DNA of 41,112 nt from Bacteroidales bacterium UBA4179. Its GTDB lineage: Bacteria > Bacteroidota > Bacteroidia > Bacteroidales > Dysgonomonadaceae. Made by a program: the position numbers and the translations under genes. The stretch spans positions 1-41,112 of the forward strand of contig DFUT01000025.1 of NCBI GenBank assembly GCA_002381125.1, written 5' to 3'. The first letter of the stretch is position 1. Each line of letters starts with the position of its first letter. Positions 16,570 to 26,309 of this stretch are shown in pieces. A model generated the notes under the pieces. The model did not search any database and was not told the DNA's origin. It saw only the letters and a program-made list of their open reading frames with translations.

Positions 16570-18937
16570 GATTTCGTTTTTCGAGGCGCCCATTTCGAAC
16601 ACGAAACCGTGGGGGGAGCTGTCGCTCGGGGAAGTTCACCGGTTGATAACGGGAGAAAAGTACAAAGCGCGGACCGGGCATTTGCGTGCGCTCGCCGATA
16701 AGGGGGAAGCACGCAAGTACAAAGCGGCCAACTTCGACTATTGTACGTTTTCGGGTGTTTTTGCTCTGCGTGCCAATCATGCGCTGGTGGAGCATTCGGG
16801 GTTGTTGTGCATGGATTTGGATCATTTGTCCGATGTGGCGGAAATGAAAAAACGGTTGCTTGCCGATCCGCTGTTCGATACGCAGCTGTTGTTTGTGAGC
16901 CCTTCGGGCGACGGTCTCAAGTGGGTCTTTCCCATTGATCTTTCCCGGGCTTCGCATGAAGATTATTTCGATGGTGTGGCGCATTACCTGCAGGTTTGTT
17001 ATGGTGTGGAGGCGGATAAATCGGGGCGCGATGTGTCGCGGGCGTGTTTTCTGCCTTATGATCCGGAGGCGTATTTGGGTAGCGGGAGTGAGAGGGGAGG
17101 GGACTCGCCGGTGTTTAATCCGAAGAGTTGGCTGCCGGGAGCCGGGTTGGCAAACGGAGTGGCGGCGGAGAGTTGGCTGCCGGGAGTCGGGTTGGCGAAC
17201 GAAGTGGCGGCGGAGAGTTGGTCGGAGAGCGGTCCTCGGGCGGCAGGCGGTCCTCGGGCGGCAGGCAGTCCTCGGGCGGCAGGCGGGTTACGGGAGGAAA
17301 TCGAAGCCGTAACGCAACGCATTGAGCGGGCGGGCGTAGATATTGCCCCCACCTACACGCAATGGCGCGATCTGGGTTTTGCCCTTACCGAGGCGTTGGG
17401 TGAAGGGGGGCGTGGGTATTATCACCGGTTGAGTCGTTTTTATGCGGATTATCGTGCAGCGGAGACCGACTTGCAGTTCGACAAGTGTTTGTGTTCCCGC
17501 GGAAGCGGAATCACCGTGAGAACGTTTTTTTATCTGGCTTCGCAGGCGGGTATGGATGTGGGCATGTTGGATTTTTCGGATTTCTTGCCTGTTTTTCCGC
17601 AATCCGTTTACGAGCATCTTCCCTGTCTGCTTCGGGATGTGGCGGCAAAAGCCGATTCGCCGCAGGATGCCGATCTGCTGTTGCTGGGCTCGCTCGTTGC
17701 CATTTCGGCATGTTTGCCGAATGTGTACGGCATTTACGACAAGCGGGAGGTTTTTCCCAATCTGTTTCTCTTTGTTGCGGCACAGGCTTCGGCGGGCAAA
17801 GGCCGACTTACCCTTTGCCGACGCATCGTTGAGCCGGTACACCGGCAGCTGCGTAAGTTGGCGGAAGCGGAATATGCCGAATATCAGTGTGCCCTTTCCG
17901 AATATGCCTTGGATAAGAACAAGAGCGAGGCGGATAAACCCAAGGAGCCTCCGTTGCGGCTGCTGTTTATCCCGGCCAATACCAGCGCTACGGGGATGTT
18001 GCAGTTGTTGAACGACAACGACGGCCGTGGGTTGATGTTTGAAACCGAAGGCGATACGCTTGCCCAGGCGTTCAAACAGGAATACGGCAATTATTCCGAC
18101 AGTTTCCGCAAGGCGTTTCAGCACGAAACCATTGCGTATAATCGGCGGAAGGATCGGGAGTATGTGGAGATCGAAAAACCGTGTCTTTCGGCAGTGCTTT
18201 CGGGAACCCCGAAGCAGATAAAGCATTTGATTCCGGACGTGGAAAACGGTTTGTTCAGTCGTTTCCTGTTTTACAACCTGGAAATGTCGCCGGAGTGGAA
18301 AAACGTTTTCGCGGAAGAGGGCGATGAAACGCTGGACGATTATTTTGAGCAGATCGCCGAACGCTTTTACGATTTGTACCGGTTGTTGGAGCGCGAAACC
18401 GATCCCATTCGGTTTTGTTTTACGGAAAATCAGGAGAAGCAGTTTTCGAAGTTTTTCGATCGGATGCACAGGGAGTATTACAGGCTCTACGGAGGGGAAT
18501 TTGTCTCGTCTATTCGTCGGCTGGGACTGATGACTTTTCGTATGGCAATGATAATAACCACCTTGCGCATCATGGATGACGGCGATTTGAAAACACTTCT
18601 TGTTTGTTCCGATACCGATTTTCAAACGGTAATTCGTATGGCGAAAGTGATTGTGCGGCATACGCGAGAAGTGTATCTCGAATTTTTTTCTTTCGATGCG
18701 GCTTCCGACGCCAAAGATGGGGCGAGCAGGAGTTTGGCAAAATCGCCTGTTTGCCGGAAGTACTTCGAAAACCTTCCGTTCGAATTTAATCGGAAAACCT
18801 ATTTGGCAACGGCTTCGCAGATGAATATCAAACCCAAGACGGCCGATAAGTACGTTCGCAACTTCTGCAAATTGCAGCGGCTGGTGCATGCCGGCTACGA
18901 CAACTACCGCAAGGCCGCTGTAACGCTGCGTCGCTAA
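16550..18937 (+). CDS. VirE_N (BT4734-like)/PriCT/DUF3987 primase-helicase-like protein
   Basis: A 795-residue, three-part protein common on Bacteroidetes mobile elements. Residues about 35-180 match the BT4734/VirE_N N-terminal domain, a primase-polymerase-like fold (SGLLCMDLDHLSD and LLFVSPSGDGLKWVFPI). A repeat-built Ala/Gly/Pro linker covers about 193-245. Residues about 250-330 are PriCT-like (IAPTYTQWRDLGFALTEALG). From about 360 on is DUF3987, a RecA-like ATPase region with an A-type loop QASAGKGRLTLCR near 415 and YNRRKDREYVEIEKPCLSAV further on. It probably initiates or supports replication of an integrated element. It is in an operon with the HTH_17 gene. The frame is intact. Confidence 0.82.
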   Translation: MEKGKGRISFFEAPISNTKPWGELSLGEVHRLITGEKYKARTGHLRALADKGEARKYKAANFDYCTFSGVFALRANHALVEHSGLLCMDLDHLSDVAEMKKRLLADPLFDTQLLFVSPSGDGLKWVFPIDLSRASHEDYFDGVAHYLQVCYGVEADKSGRDVSRACFLPYDPEAYLGSGSERGGDSPVFNPKSWLPGAGLANGVAAESWLPGVGLANEVAAESWSESGPRAAGGPRAAGSPRAAGGLREEIEAVTQRIERAGVDIAPTYTQWRDLGFALTEALGEGGRGYYHRLSRFYADYRAAETDLQFDKCLCSRGSGITVRTFFYLASQAGMDVGMLDFSDFLPVFPQSVYEHLPCLLRDVAAKADSPQDADLLLLGSLVAISACLPNVYGIYDKREVFPNLFLFVAAQASAGKGRLTLCRRIVEPVHRQLRKLAEAEYAEYQCALSEYALDKNKSEADKPKEPPLRLLFIPANTSATGMLQLLNDNDGRGLMFETEGDTLAQAFKQEYGNYSDSFRKAFQHETIAYNRRKDREYVEIEKPCLSAVLSGTPKQIKHLIPDVENGLFSRFLFYNLEMSPEWKNVFAEEGDETLDDYFEQIAERFYDLYRLLERETDPIRFCFTENQEKQFSKFFDRMHREYYRLYGGEFVSSIRRLGLMTFRMAMIITTLRIMDDGDLKTLLVCSDTDFQTVIRMAKVIVRHTREVYLEFFSFDAASDAKDGASRSLAKSPVCRKYFENLPFEFNRKTYLATASQMNIKPKTADKYVRNFCKLQRLVHAGYDNYRKAAVTLRR
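17126..17284 (+). repeat. In-frame 45-bp x2 and 18-bp x3 tandem repeats in the DUF3987 gene linker
   Basis: Two 45-bp units start AGTTGGCTGCCGGGAG at 17126 and 17171 and encode SWLPG(A/V)GLAN(G/E)VAAE. After a partial third start at 17216 come three 18-bp units (17231, 17249, 17267) of GGTCCTCGGGCGGCAGGC, the last with one change, encoding (G/S)PRAAG. All unit lengths are multiples of three, so the linker can grow or shrink without losing the frame. Confidence 0.93.
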
Positions 18938-19004
18938 ACCGACAACTTCCTCTCTCTTAAGCCGATTAGTTTTTGGATGAAAATTTGCTTGTGAAAAAAA
19001 AATC

Positions 19005-19655
19005 ATGTTAATTTGTTTTCTGTATCGCTACATGATAAAAATCCCTATGCGAATGGGCTCAATAGATCATCATTGGAAAAAATTCGTGGAAAATGGAGAC
19101 GAAGCATCTTTTGAGGCAATTTATAACAGCCATGTGGATGATTTGTTCGCATACGGAATGAGTCTGGGTTTTCAAAGGCAGACATGCAAGGATGCCATAC
19201 AGGATACTTTCATTAAACTTTTTTTATCGAGAAACGACCTTCGTTATATTGAAAATGTAACCGGATATCTTTTCAAATCGTTCAAAAACCGATTGATCGA
19301 TTTGGCAAGAAAAAATCGCAGTAACGATAGTATCGAGTCCATAGAAGATAGATTTACTATAGAGGTTACCGTCCTGGATAATATAATTGAAAGCGAAACG
19401 CGTGCCATCATAAAAACGCGGGTTGGGCTGTTATTAAATCGGTTAACGACCAATCAACGAGAGGCGATTTATCTTAAATATGTAATGGGGCTTTCTCATA
19501 AAGAGATTGCGGAAATTTTAAATATGCGTGAAGAGTCGGCACGAAAACTTCTCTATCGTGCCATGGAAAAATTGCGTCAAAAAGCTACAGAGGATAAGCT
19601 GCTTGATAAAACGGTAGTGCTTACGCTTGTTCACTTGTTTTGTCAACTGATGTAA
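19005..19655 (+). CDS. ECF-type RNA polymerase sigma factor (FecI/RpoE-like)
   Basis: A protein of up to 216 residues. Region 2 is visible at FEAIYNSHVDDLFAYGMSLG and CKDAIQDTFIKLFLSR (core binding and -10 recognition). Region 4 is visible at LTTNQREAIYLKYVMGLSHK then EIAEILNMREESARKLLYRA (-35 recognition helix). The first 16 codons before MGSIDHH (ATG at 19053) look unlike the family, so the true start may be 19053 or the ATG at 19032. The FecR-like anti-sigma gene follows after 180 bases and a SusC receptor with a signalling domain comes next, so this sigma factor should activate the locus on receptor ligand binding. Confidence 0.92.
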   Translation: MLICFLYRYMIKIPMRMGSIDHHWKKFVENGDEASFEAIYNSHVDDLFAYGMSLGFQRQTCKDAIQDTFIKLFLSRNDLRYIENVTGYLFKSFKNRLIDLARKNRSNDSIESIEDRFTIEVTVLDNIIESETRAIIKTRVGLLLNRLTTNQREAIYLKYVMGLSHKEIAEILNMREESARKLLYRAMEKLRQKATEDKLLDKTVVLTLVHLFCQLM

Positions 19656-19835
19656 TGGCGAAAGCTACTAGCCCAACCCTACTTTAATTGCTATGCCATT
19701 ATTTTGTCAACAGAGGTAGATACGAGGGAGAAATCGTTGGCTTATGCAGTTACCTTAAATGTTAAATTTTTATTTTTTTGTTTCTTTTCTGTCCACGAAA
19801 GTAAAACCGATTCGTCATTTAAGAAAAGGGTTACT

Positions 19836-21032
19836 ATGGACATCAATACTAATTTTTCTCGGGATGTTGATAACCTGTTACAAAATGAGGAGTTTATCAA
19901 ATGGCGACTTTTTCGAACGGAAGAGTTGGAGGAGTATTGGGAAAACTTCAGGAAAGAAAATCCGCATAATGAGGACGTGTTGCAAGAGGCAATTTCTCGC
20001 TTCGAGGCAGTAAAAATCAATTACTACCCCATTTCCGATACCGAAAAAAAAGACATCTTCGGGGAAGTTACGTATCGTATCAAACAGCATAAGAGACACC
20101 TGTGGATGTTGCGTGCCGGTTCTGTTGCGGCTGTACTTGTAATGGGGCTGTTGTCTGTCATCTTCGTCAAGGAAATGAAAAATAATGCGCGTCATGCGAT
20201 ACCCGATAACCCGGCGATGATTGTTGGAAAAACGCTTCCGGAAGAAGAGATCTGTCTGATTACAGCCGGCAAAAAAACCCAATTACCCCATAACGCGCAT
20301 ATCGGAGTAGCCGAAGGGGGAAAGGCTACGATAACATTCGGTACGGATACAAAAAAAGAGATCGAGCTCGCTCAAACGGAAATGAGCAGACTGGTTGTGC
20401 CCTATGGCAAAAGAACGTATATGAAGCTTTCAGACGGTACGGAAGTGTGGCTGAACTCGGGGACTCAACTGGATTTTCCTTCGGAATTCAGGGGGAAACG
20501 ACGCGAAATTTTTGTTGACGGAGAGATTTATATCGAGGTAGCACACAATTCGAAGATTCCGTTTATTGTGCATGCACACGATATGGATATTATGGTGGAA
20601 GGTACCGCATTCAATATTACAGCCTATAAGGAAGATAACCGCAAAACGGTTGTATTGGTAGAAGGTAAAGTGAAAATTGAGGCCGGCGACGGTTACAGAG
20701 ACGAGTTGAGGCCGAATGAAAAGATCGAGATATTCGAACATGCTGTTTCGAAAGAAACGGTGAATGTTTCGGAATACATCGGCTGGAAAGATGGGATATT
20801 GGAATTCAACAGCGCACCGATGTCCGAAATTCTGAAAAAGGTGGGCAGGTACTATAATGTTCAATTCGATGAAACGTCGGCGTTAAATGATCAGACCTTT
20901 TCGGGGAAATTGTTTTTGTCGGGACATCTGGATAGTGTGATGACTTCCATTTCGATACTCTCCTCTACGGAATATGAAAGAGAAAATAACACCATACGAA
21001 TACGTAAAAAAACAGCGATGCCTATGAAGTAA
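19836..21032 (+). CDS. FecR-family anti-sigma factor with DUF4974 domain
   Basis: A 398-residue inner-membrane protein if started at ATG 19836 (MDINTNFSRDVDNL), the most family-like start; the frame is open upstream to 19704. The cytoplasmic N-terminal part (about 1-85) would hold the sigma factor. One membrane helix follows (AGSVAAVLVMGLLSVIFV, about 88-105). The periplasmic FecR domain is marked by YGKRTYMKLSDGTEVWLNSG and IFVDGEIYIEVAH, and a C-terminal DUF4974 region by LEFNSAPMSEILKKVGRYYN. It would relay the signal from the SusC STN domain to the ECF sigma factor encoded just upstream. All parts look intact. Confidence 0.92.
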   Translation: MDINTNFSRDVDNLLQNEEFIKWRLFRTEELEEYWENFRKENPHNEDVLQEAISRFEAVKINYYPISDTEKKDIFGEVTYRIKQHKRHLWMLRAGSVAAVLVMGLLSVIFVKEMKNNARHAIPDNPAMIVGKTLPEEEICLITAGKKTQLPHNAHIGVAEGGKATITFGTDTKKEIELAQTEMSRLVVPYGKRTYMKLSDGTEVWLNSGTQLDFPSEFRGKRREIFVDGEIYIEVAHNSKIPFIVHAHDMDIMVEGTAFNITAYKEDNRKTVVLVEGKVKIEAGDGYRDELRPNEKIEIFEHAVSKETVNVSEYIGWKDGILEFNSAPMSEILKKVGRYYNVQFDETSALNDQTFSGKLFLSGHLDSVMTSISILSSTEYERENNTIRIRKKTAMPMK

Positions 21033-21061
21033 AACCTCAAAAAGAAAAATTCAATGAAAAA

Positions 21062-21089
21062 ATCGGACAATGTGGGGGCATTGTCCGAT
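21062..21089 (+). promoter_or_regulatory. Strong intergenic hairpin between anti-sigma and SusC genes
   Basis: ATCGGACAATG-TGGGGG-CATTGTCCGAT is a perfect 11-bp stem with a 6-base loop. No T tract follows, so it is not a classical terminator. It lies in the 115-base gap between the two genes and may be an RNA stability element, an attenuator, or a protein site in the susC leader. Confidence 0.7.
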
Positions 21090-21147
21090 CACGCGAAAAT
21101 TAATTTACAAATAAACCTAATCAGTAAACTAAATTCATTACAAAAGT

Positions 21148-24100
21148 ATGAAAGAAATTATTAAATCTCAACAATGTGCATGCAAAAAATGCAACCGAAG
21201 TTTAAAGATCATGAAAGTATCGACATTACTTTTATTTATCTGCATTTTTAGCTTAGCTGCAGAAAATGTTCGTCCTCAACAGAAAGAGCTTTCACTGGAT
21301 TTGAAGAATGTGACCCTGCTAAAAGCAATTTCAGAGATTGAAAAATCGAGCGATTATGTGTTTTTGATTACAGATGAGGCAAAAACCGAACTCGGTAAAA
21401 AGGTGTCAATCCGGGTAAAGAACGAGAAGATAAGTCATATTCTGAAAATGATGTTGAAAGGCACGGATTTGAATTACAGCTTGGTAGAAAGGCAAGTGAC
21501 GGTGTATAAAAGTCGCGAAGCCAACAACACGGGTAATTCGAAAACGACCATGGAAAGCATTGCTCAACAGAAGAAGCAAATTACGGGAAGGGTGGTCGAT
21601 GCAGCGGGCATGCCCATTACCGGAGCCAATATCGTTGAAGTTGGAACGACCAATGGAACGGTTACGGATCTCGATGGAAAATTTACGTTGAGCGTGGCAG
21701 ACGATGCCATACTGCGCATCTCGTATATCGGTTATCTCACCCAAGATGTCAACACTGCAGGTAAAACCCAGGTTGATGTGGTTTTGCAAGAGGATACGAA
21801 AGCATTGGGTGAGCTGGTGGTGATTGGCTACGGCAGTATGGCGCGTAAGGATGTGACCAGTTCGATTACTACCGTGCAGGCCGAAAAGCTGAACGTGGGC
21901 GCCTATTCCGATCCCGCGCAGTTGCTGCAGGGTAAAGTGCCGGGATTGGTCATTACCCAGAGCAGCGACCCCAACGCATCGCCTTCCATAACGCTGCGTG
22001 GTGCATCTACCATCCGCAGCGGAGCAGCGCAGGAACCGTACTACGTGATTGATGGCGTACCCGGCATGTCGCTGGCCTTGGTTGCTCCCGATGATATCGA
22101 GAGTATTGATGTGTTGCGTGATGCCACGGCAACGGCCATTTATGGGTCGAAAGCGGCAAACGGGGTGATTATCATCAATACCAAAAAAGGGCGTGCGGGA
22201 CATACCAACATTAATTACAGTGGTTATGTTGCAACCGATGAAATACTGAAAAATTGGGACGTGATGGATGGCGACCAACTGCGTCGTTATGCCGCTCAGA
22301 ATAATATTACCCTTATAAATGACCTGGGTGCCAATACCGATTGGCAGAAAGAGGTGCAACGGACGGGATTAAGTCATAATCATAATGTCTCCATCAACGG
22401 CGGATCGGAAGAGGTTTCTTATAACTCCGGCATCAATTATATGGAACGCAAGGGGGTGATTGACGGAACGGAGATGAATCGTCTTATCGGACGGGCATAT
22501 GTGGAGTCGAAGGCGATAAATAACCGGCTTACCCTTTCGTTTAACGTGAATACCAGTGTGACCAACCGTAAGAGTGTACCCTTCGCCACTCAGGGTCAAA
22601 GTGTATTGGATGCGATGTGCTATTACTCGCCACTTGTTCCCGTGAAAAACGAAGATGGCACCTGGTATGAAAATATCGGCATCTCACAAAATTATAATCC
22701 TGTGGCGCTGATCAACGAGAATATGTACGACACGGAGAACAAACACATACAGGGAAATGTGAAGGCTTCGCTGGACCTCCTGCCGGGACTGAAGTACAAC
22801 ATGACGCTTGCCTATCAAAACGAGCAGTTCATTTACAGCAACTACAACACGACGCAGTCGCTTGTTGCCGTCGGGATGAACGGTAAAGCCGACCGATCGA
22901 CTATAAGCAATAAGAAAAAAATGATCGAGTGCTATTTCAATTATGACCGAACTTTTAACGAGAGTCACAAACTGGGTCTGATGGCGGGGTATTCGTGGGA
23001 AGAGAGCAACAACAACGACGGATTTAAGTTAACCACTTACGATTTCTACAATGATGATTTAACCTACTATAACCTGGCAATGGGAAACAAAGTCGATATC
23101 AACGGCCTCGGACTCGGAGATGGCAGTTATATGCTCTCTACACTGAGAATGATCTCTGTTTACGGTCGTGCCAACTATTCTTTCAACAGCAAATACATTC
23201 TTCAGGCGACTATCCGGCGTGACGGTTCTTCGGCTTTTGGCAAGAATAACCGATGGGGTACATTTCCTTCTGCATCTCTTGCCTGGCGTCTTTCGGAGGA
23301 GTCGTTTATTAAAGACCTCAATGTGTTTGATGATCTGAAGTTGCGTGCGGGATACGGCATCAGCGGCAATTCGCTGGGATTTGACGTATTTACCGCGACA
23401 CAGGTTTATGGTGCTACCGGATGGTTTGAATATGTGACACCGTTGGGCGAGACCGAACAGTATCATGTAATCGGACCGACCCGAAATGCCAACCCTGATC
23501 TGAAATGGGAACGTACGGGTATGTTTAATGTGGGTTTGGATTTCTCTTTTTTCAACAGCCGCCTGAACGGTACCATTGAATTATACGACAAACGGACTAG
23601 GGATCTGATTGCCGATTATCAGGTATCGACCACCCGCTATCCGTATAACTGGCTTACGGCTAATGTGGGTGAGATAAGCAACAAAGGAATCGAATTGAAT
23701 ATCAATGCTATACCCGTGCAAACCGGTCGTTTCAGCTGGGAGACGTCGCTCAATCTTTCCCACAACAAAAACCGGGTGGAGAAATTATCCAATGAAACCT
23801 ATTCTGTCGATTATTTCGACCGGGCTAACCTGGATGCCGCAGGTTTTTCAACGGCTACCGTACAAAGGGTGATGGAGGGGTATCCCATCGGCCAATTTTA
23901 TACTTGGCAATGGGCCGGTTACAAAGAGGGTGTATCGCATTTTTATGTATATGGAGAAGGAAGTTTGAAAGATCTCTATGGGGATGATTTTGCCTCAAAA
24001 GTGACCCGGCAGTCCGACGGACGGTACACAGACAACCAGACGGGGGACTTGGTTACCACGGCCAAGCCGTTGTATGACGACCGTACCGCAACCGGATCGG

Positions 24101-24561
24101 CACAGCCAAAACTGATGTTGGGTTGGGATAACACGCTGAATTTCGGGAAATGGACCATGACCGCCTTCTTCCAGGGTGTTTTCGGGAACAAGATCATGAA
24201 CGGGACCCGCGCCTATTTGAGTAACTATGCCAGTGTGGGTAACGGAAAGAATGTGCTGGCTTCGATGTTTACCGACAACTTGGCCACGGACTACAACTCG
24301 CATGCACCTTCTGATCGTTATCTGGAGAGAGGCGATTACTTGAGGCTTTCCACCCTTACGTTGGGATACAACTTCGGCGTTATCAACGCATACATCAAAG
24401 GGCTGCGTCTTTATGTTACGGGTAACAATCTGTTCACCATTACCGGTTATAAGGGTATTGATCCGGAAATCAATCTCGGCGGACTGGAACCGGGCATCGA
24501 TAACCGACAGACCTATCCGCGTACCCGTACCTTTTTGTTGGGCGTAAATGTTAATTTTTAA
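21148..24561 (+). CDS. SusC/RagA-type TonB-dependent outer-membrane receptor with STN signalling domain
   Basis: A 1137-residue outer-membrane transporter for oligosaccharide import with its SusD partner. The order is: signal peptide (VSTLLLFICIFSLAAE), which suggests that the in-frame ATG at 21211 may be the real start; an STN domain (LSLDLKNVTLLKAISEIEKS, about 48-110), which contacts the FecR anti-sigma; a carboxypeptidase-regulatory-like domain (ITGRVVDAAGMPITGANIVE, about 145-220); the plug with DVTSSITTV and TLRGASTIRSG (about 230-345); then the barrel, with typical SusC strings such as IRRDGSSAFGKNNRWGTFPS and LRAGYGISGN, ending TFLLGVNVNF. The length is normal. susD follows after 12 bases. 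A transducing receptor of this kind usually controls its own locus. Confidence 0.95.
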   Translation: MKEIIKSQQCACKKCNRSLKIMKVSTLLLFICIFSLAAENVRPQQKELSLDLKNVTLLKAISEIEKSSDYVFLITDEAKTELGKKVSIRVKNEKISHILKMMLKGTDLNYSLVERQVTVYKSREANNTGNSKTTMESIAQQKKQITGRVVDAAGMPITGANIVEVGTTNGTVTDLDGKFTLSVADDAILRISYIGYLTQDVNTAGKTQVDVVLQEDTKALGELVVIGYGSMARKDVTSSITTVQAEKLNVGAYSDPAQLLQGKVPGLVITQSSDPNASPSITLRGASTIRSGAAQEPYYVIDGVPGMSLALVAPDDIESIDVLRDATATAIYGSKAANGVIIINTKKGRAGHTNINYSGYVATDEILKNWDVMDGDQLRRYAAQNNITLINDLGANTDWQKEVQRTGLSHNHNVSINGGSEEVSYNSGINYMERKGVIDGTEMNRLIGRAYVESKAINNRLTLSFNVNTSVTNRKSVPFATQGQSVLDAMCYYSPLVPVKNEDGTWYENIGISQNYNPVALINENMYDTENKHIQGNVKASLDLLPGLKYNMTLAYQNEQFIYSNYNTTQSLVAVGMNGKADRSTISNKKKMIECYFNYDRTFNESHKLGLMAGYSWEESNNNDGFKLTTYDFYNDDLTYYNLAMGNKVDINGLGLGDGSYMLSTLRMISVYGRANYSFNSKYILQATIRRDGSSAFGKNNRWGTFPSASLAWRLSEESFIKDLNVFDDLKLRAGYGISGNSLGFDVFTATQVYGATGWFEYVTPLGETEQYHVIGPTRNANPDLKWERTGMFNVGLDFSFFNSRLNGTIELYDKRTRDLIADYQVSTTRYPYNWLTANVGEISNKGIELNINAIPVQTGRFSWETSLNLSHNKNRVEKLSNETYSVDYFDRANLDAAGFSTATVQRVMEGYPIGQFYTWQWAGYKEGVSHFYVYGEGSLKDLYGDDFASKVTRQSDGRYTDNQTGDLVTTAKPLYDDRTATGSAQPKLMLGWDNTLNFGKWTMTAFFQGVFGNKIMNGTRAYLSNYASVGNGKNVLASMFTDNLATDYNSHAPSDRYLERGDYLRLSTLTLGYNFGVINAYIKGLRLYVTGNNLFTITGYKGIDPEINLGGLEPGIDNRQTYPRTRTFLLGVNVNF

Positions 24562-24573
24562 AATCGTATCAAT

Positions 24574-26169
24574 ATGAAGATCAACTATATAAAATTTATT
24601 TTCTCAATCTTGCTGCTGACTCTTGCTGCAAGTTGCACCGACCTGGATGTGGAAATTAAGTCGCAATACACGTCATTTCCAAATTCTAAGATAGCTATAG
24701 AGGCAAAGACTGCCGATGTGCTTTTTGCAATGCGCGATCCCTTGGCGCGCGATTACAATCATGCGCAGACACTTTCCTCTGATGAGGCTGTGGGTCTTTC
24801 CCTGAGCGGCGATTACTACGATAACGGCCGCTATGCGCATATGTCTCTCCACTCTTGGACCCCTGATGATGCCGTCATCGGTTATTTCGAAACATTGACA
24901 AGCGGCATAACAAAATGTAACAAGACTATTCTTGAACTGGGTGGTGAGGAATCGCCGGTAACGGCTTCGATTCGCGCTGTTCGGGCATACTATTTTTGGG
25001 TATTGATGGACAGTTACGGTGATGTACCTTTGTTGAACCGCCTTCTTGAGGAGGATGAGGCGATTGATCGTTCTCCTCGTGCAAAAGTGGCCGAGTATAT
25101 CGAATCGGAACTGCTGGCGGTGCTCGATTATCTTCCCACCAATGTGGACGCTTCCACATACGGTAAACCGACACGTTATATGGCGGAAGCACTTCTCGCC
25201 AAACTTTACCTGAATTGGGCTGTATATACCTGTGCCGATGTGGCGTCTTATACACCTAACCTGACCAATGAGAAGTTGAACAATGTAGTGGCGATGTGTG
25301 ACGACATCATCGAATCGGGGAAGTTTGATCTGAGTGATCCGTATTTATCCAAATTTATTCCCGAAAACGGCCCGCATATCAAGGATTTTATCTATGTCAT
25401 GCCGTACGACAGGGCAACACAGCAAGGAATGACGTATGCACGTTTTTGGACCCACCGCAGCGGGAACAAAGGTTTTTATGGTGTCGATCTTCCGAATAGT
25501 GTGGCGGGTAATTTTGCTTACAATCCGGAATTCGCGGATAAATTTTCGCTGACGGGTGACGATCGGAACGAACAGATCCTCAGGGGTCCGCTCTATGTGC
25601 GTGATCCGTCCACCTATAAAGCTACTTCGACACCCTGGATTGTGGACGGCGTGCATGTGACGCTTACCCGGGAGATTGAACTGAAAGACCTTCCCACCCT
25701 TGATGTGGGAAATGACCTTAAAGGTCGCTCACAGGGTTATCGCTCCATTAAGTTTTATATGGATTTGAAGACAACGAAAGCACAAAATCGCAGTCAGAGC
25801 AATGATGTTCCCATCTTCCGTTATGCCGATGTGTTGCTGATGAAGGCCGAAGCAATTCTGAGGGGGGCAACTGCAACAAAGGGCGATACCCCGGCTTCGC
25901 TGATGAATCAGATTCGATCGTACGTTCATGCACCGTTGTTTGTCGGCTCGCCTACCTTGGACGATCTGCTGGACGAAAGGGCTCGCGAGTTTGCGGATGA
26001 GAGCTGGCGTCGTAACGACCTGATCCGGTTCGGTAAATTCGAGGATGACTGGGGCTTTAAGCATGTGGTCAATCCGACGGCGAAAACGCAGAAATTCCGC
26101 CGCATCTTTCCGATACCTACTTATGTGTTGAATACCAATACGAATTGGAAACAAAACACGGGTTATTGA
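24574..26169 (+). CDS. SusD/RagB-type outer-membrane lipoprotein (glycan binding)
   Basis: A 531-residue surface lipoprotein that caps the SusC barrel and binds glycan. The signal peptide ends in a lipobox (LLTLAASC, Cys about 21). SusD features are RAVRAYYFWVLMDSYGDVPL in the TPR-like part, YMAEALLAKLYLNWAVYT, FRYADVLLMKAEAILRG, and the closing region LDDLLDERAREFADESWRRN followed by DLIRFGKF. It ends with KQNTGY, as many family members do. It lies 12 bases after susC and is followed by a terminator, so the susCD transcript ends here. The sugar specificity cannot be read directly; the neighbouring GH92 suggests alpha-mannosides. Confidence 0.95.
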   Translation: MKINYIKFIFSILLLTLAASCTDLDVEIKSQYTSFPNSKIAIEAKTADVLFAMRDPLARDYNHAQTLSSDEAVGLSLSGDYYDNGRYAHMSLHSWTPDDAVIGYFETLTSGITKCNKTILELGGEESPVTASIRAVRAYYFWVLMDSYGDVPLLNRLLEEDEAIDRSPRAKVAEYIESELLAVLDYLPTNVDASTYGKPTRYMAEALLAKLYLNWAVYTCADVASYTPNLTNEKLNNVVAMCDDIIESGKFDLSDPYLSKFIPENGPHIKDFIYVMPYDRATQQGMTYARFWTHRSGNKGFYGVDLPNSVAGNFAYNPEFADKFSLTGDDRNEQILRGPLYVRDPSTYKATSTPWIVDGVHVTLTREIELKDLPTLDVGNDLKGRSQGYRSIKFYMDLKTTKAQNRSQSNDVPIFRYADVLLMKAEAILRGATATKGDTPASLMNQIRSYVHAPLFVGSPTLDDLLDERAREFADESWRRNDLIRFGKFEDDWGFKHVVNPTAKTQKFRRIFPIPTYVLNTNTNWKQNTGY

Positions 26170-26191
26170 TGTGGTATAAATTAACAGAAGG

Positions 26192-26234
26192 GCAGTTGAA
26201 AGGTGGATTGATATTCGCTTTCAACTGCTTTTTT
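26192..26234 (+). terminator. Rho-independent terminator after susD
   Basis: GCAGTTGAAAG and CTTTCAACTGC form a perfect 11-bp stem around a 15-base loop, directly followed by six T residues. It separates the susCD unit from the mannosidase gene starting at 26310. Confidence 0.9.
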
Positions 26235-26309
26235 GTAGATGACATCTTTTTTGAACAGATATCAGTATAAACGACCTTCGTTCAAAATGGGAAAACAATA
26301 TCCATTTGT

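Noticed and set aside
17288..19006. Minus-strand 572-codon open frame
   Set aside because: It is antisense to the DUF3987 gene, which has clear domains; the length results from the GC-rich codon pattern of the sense gene.
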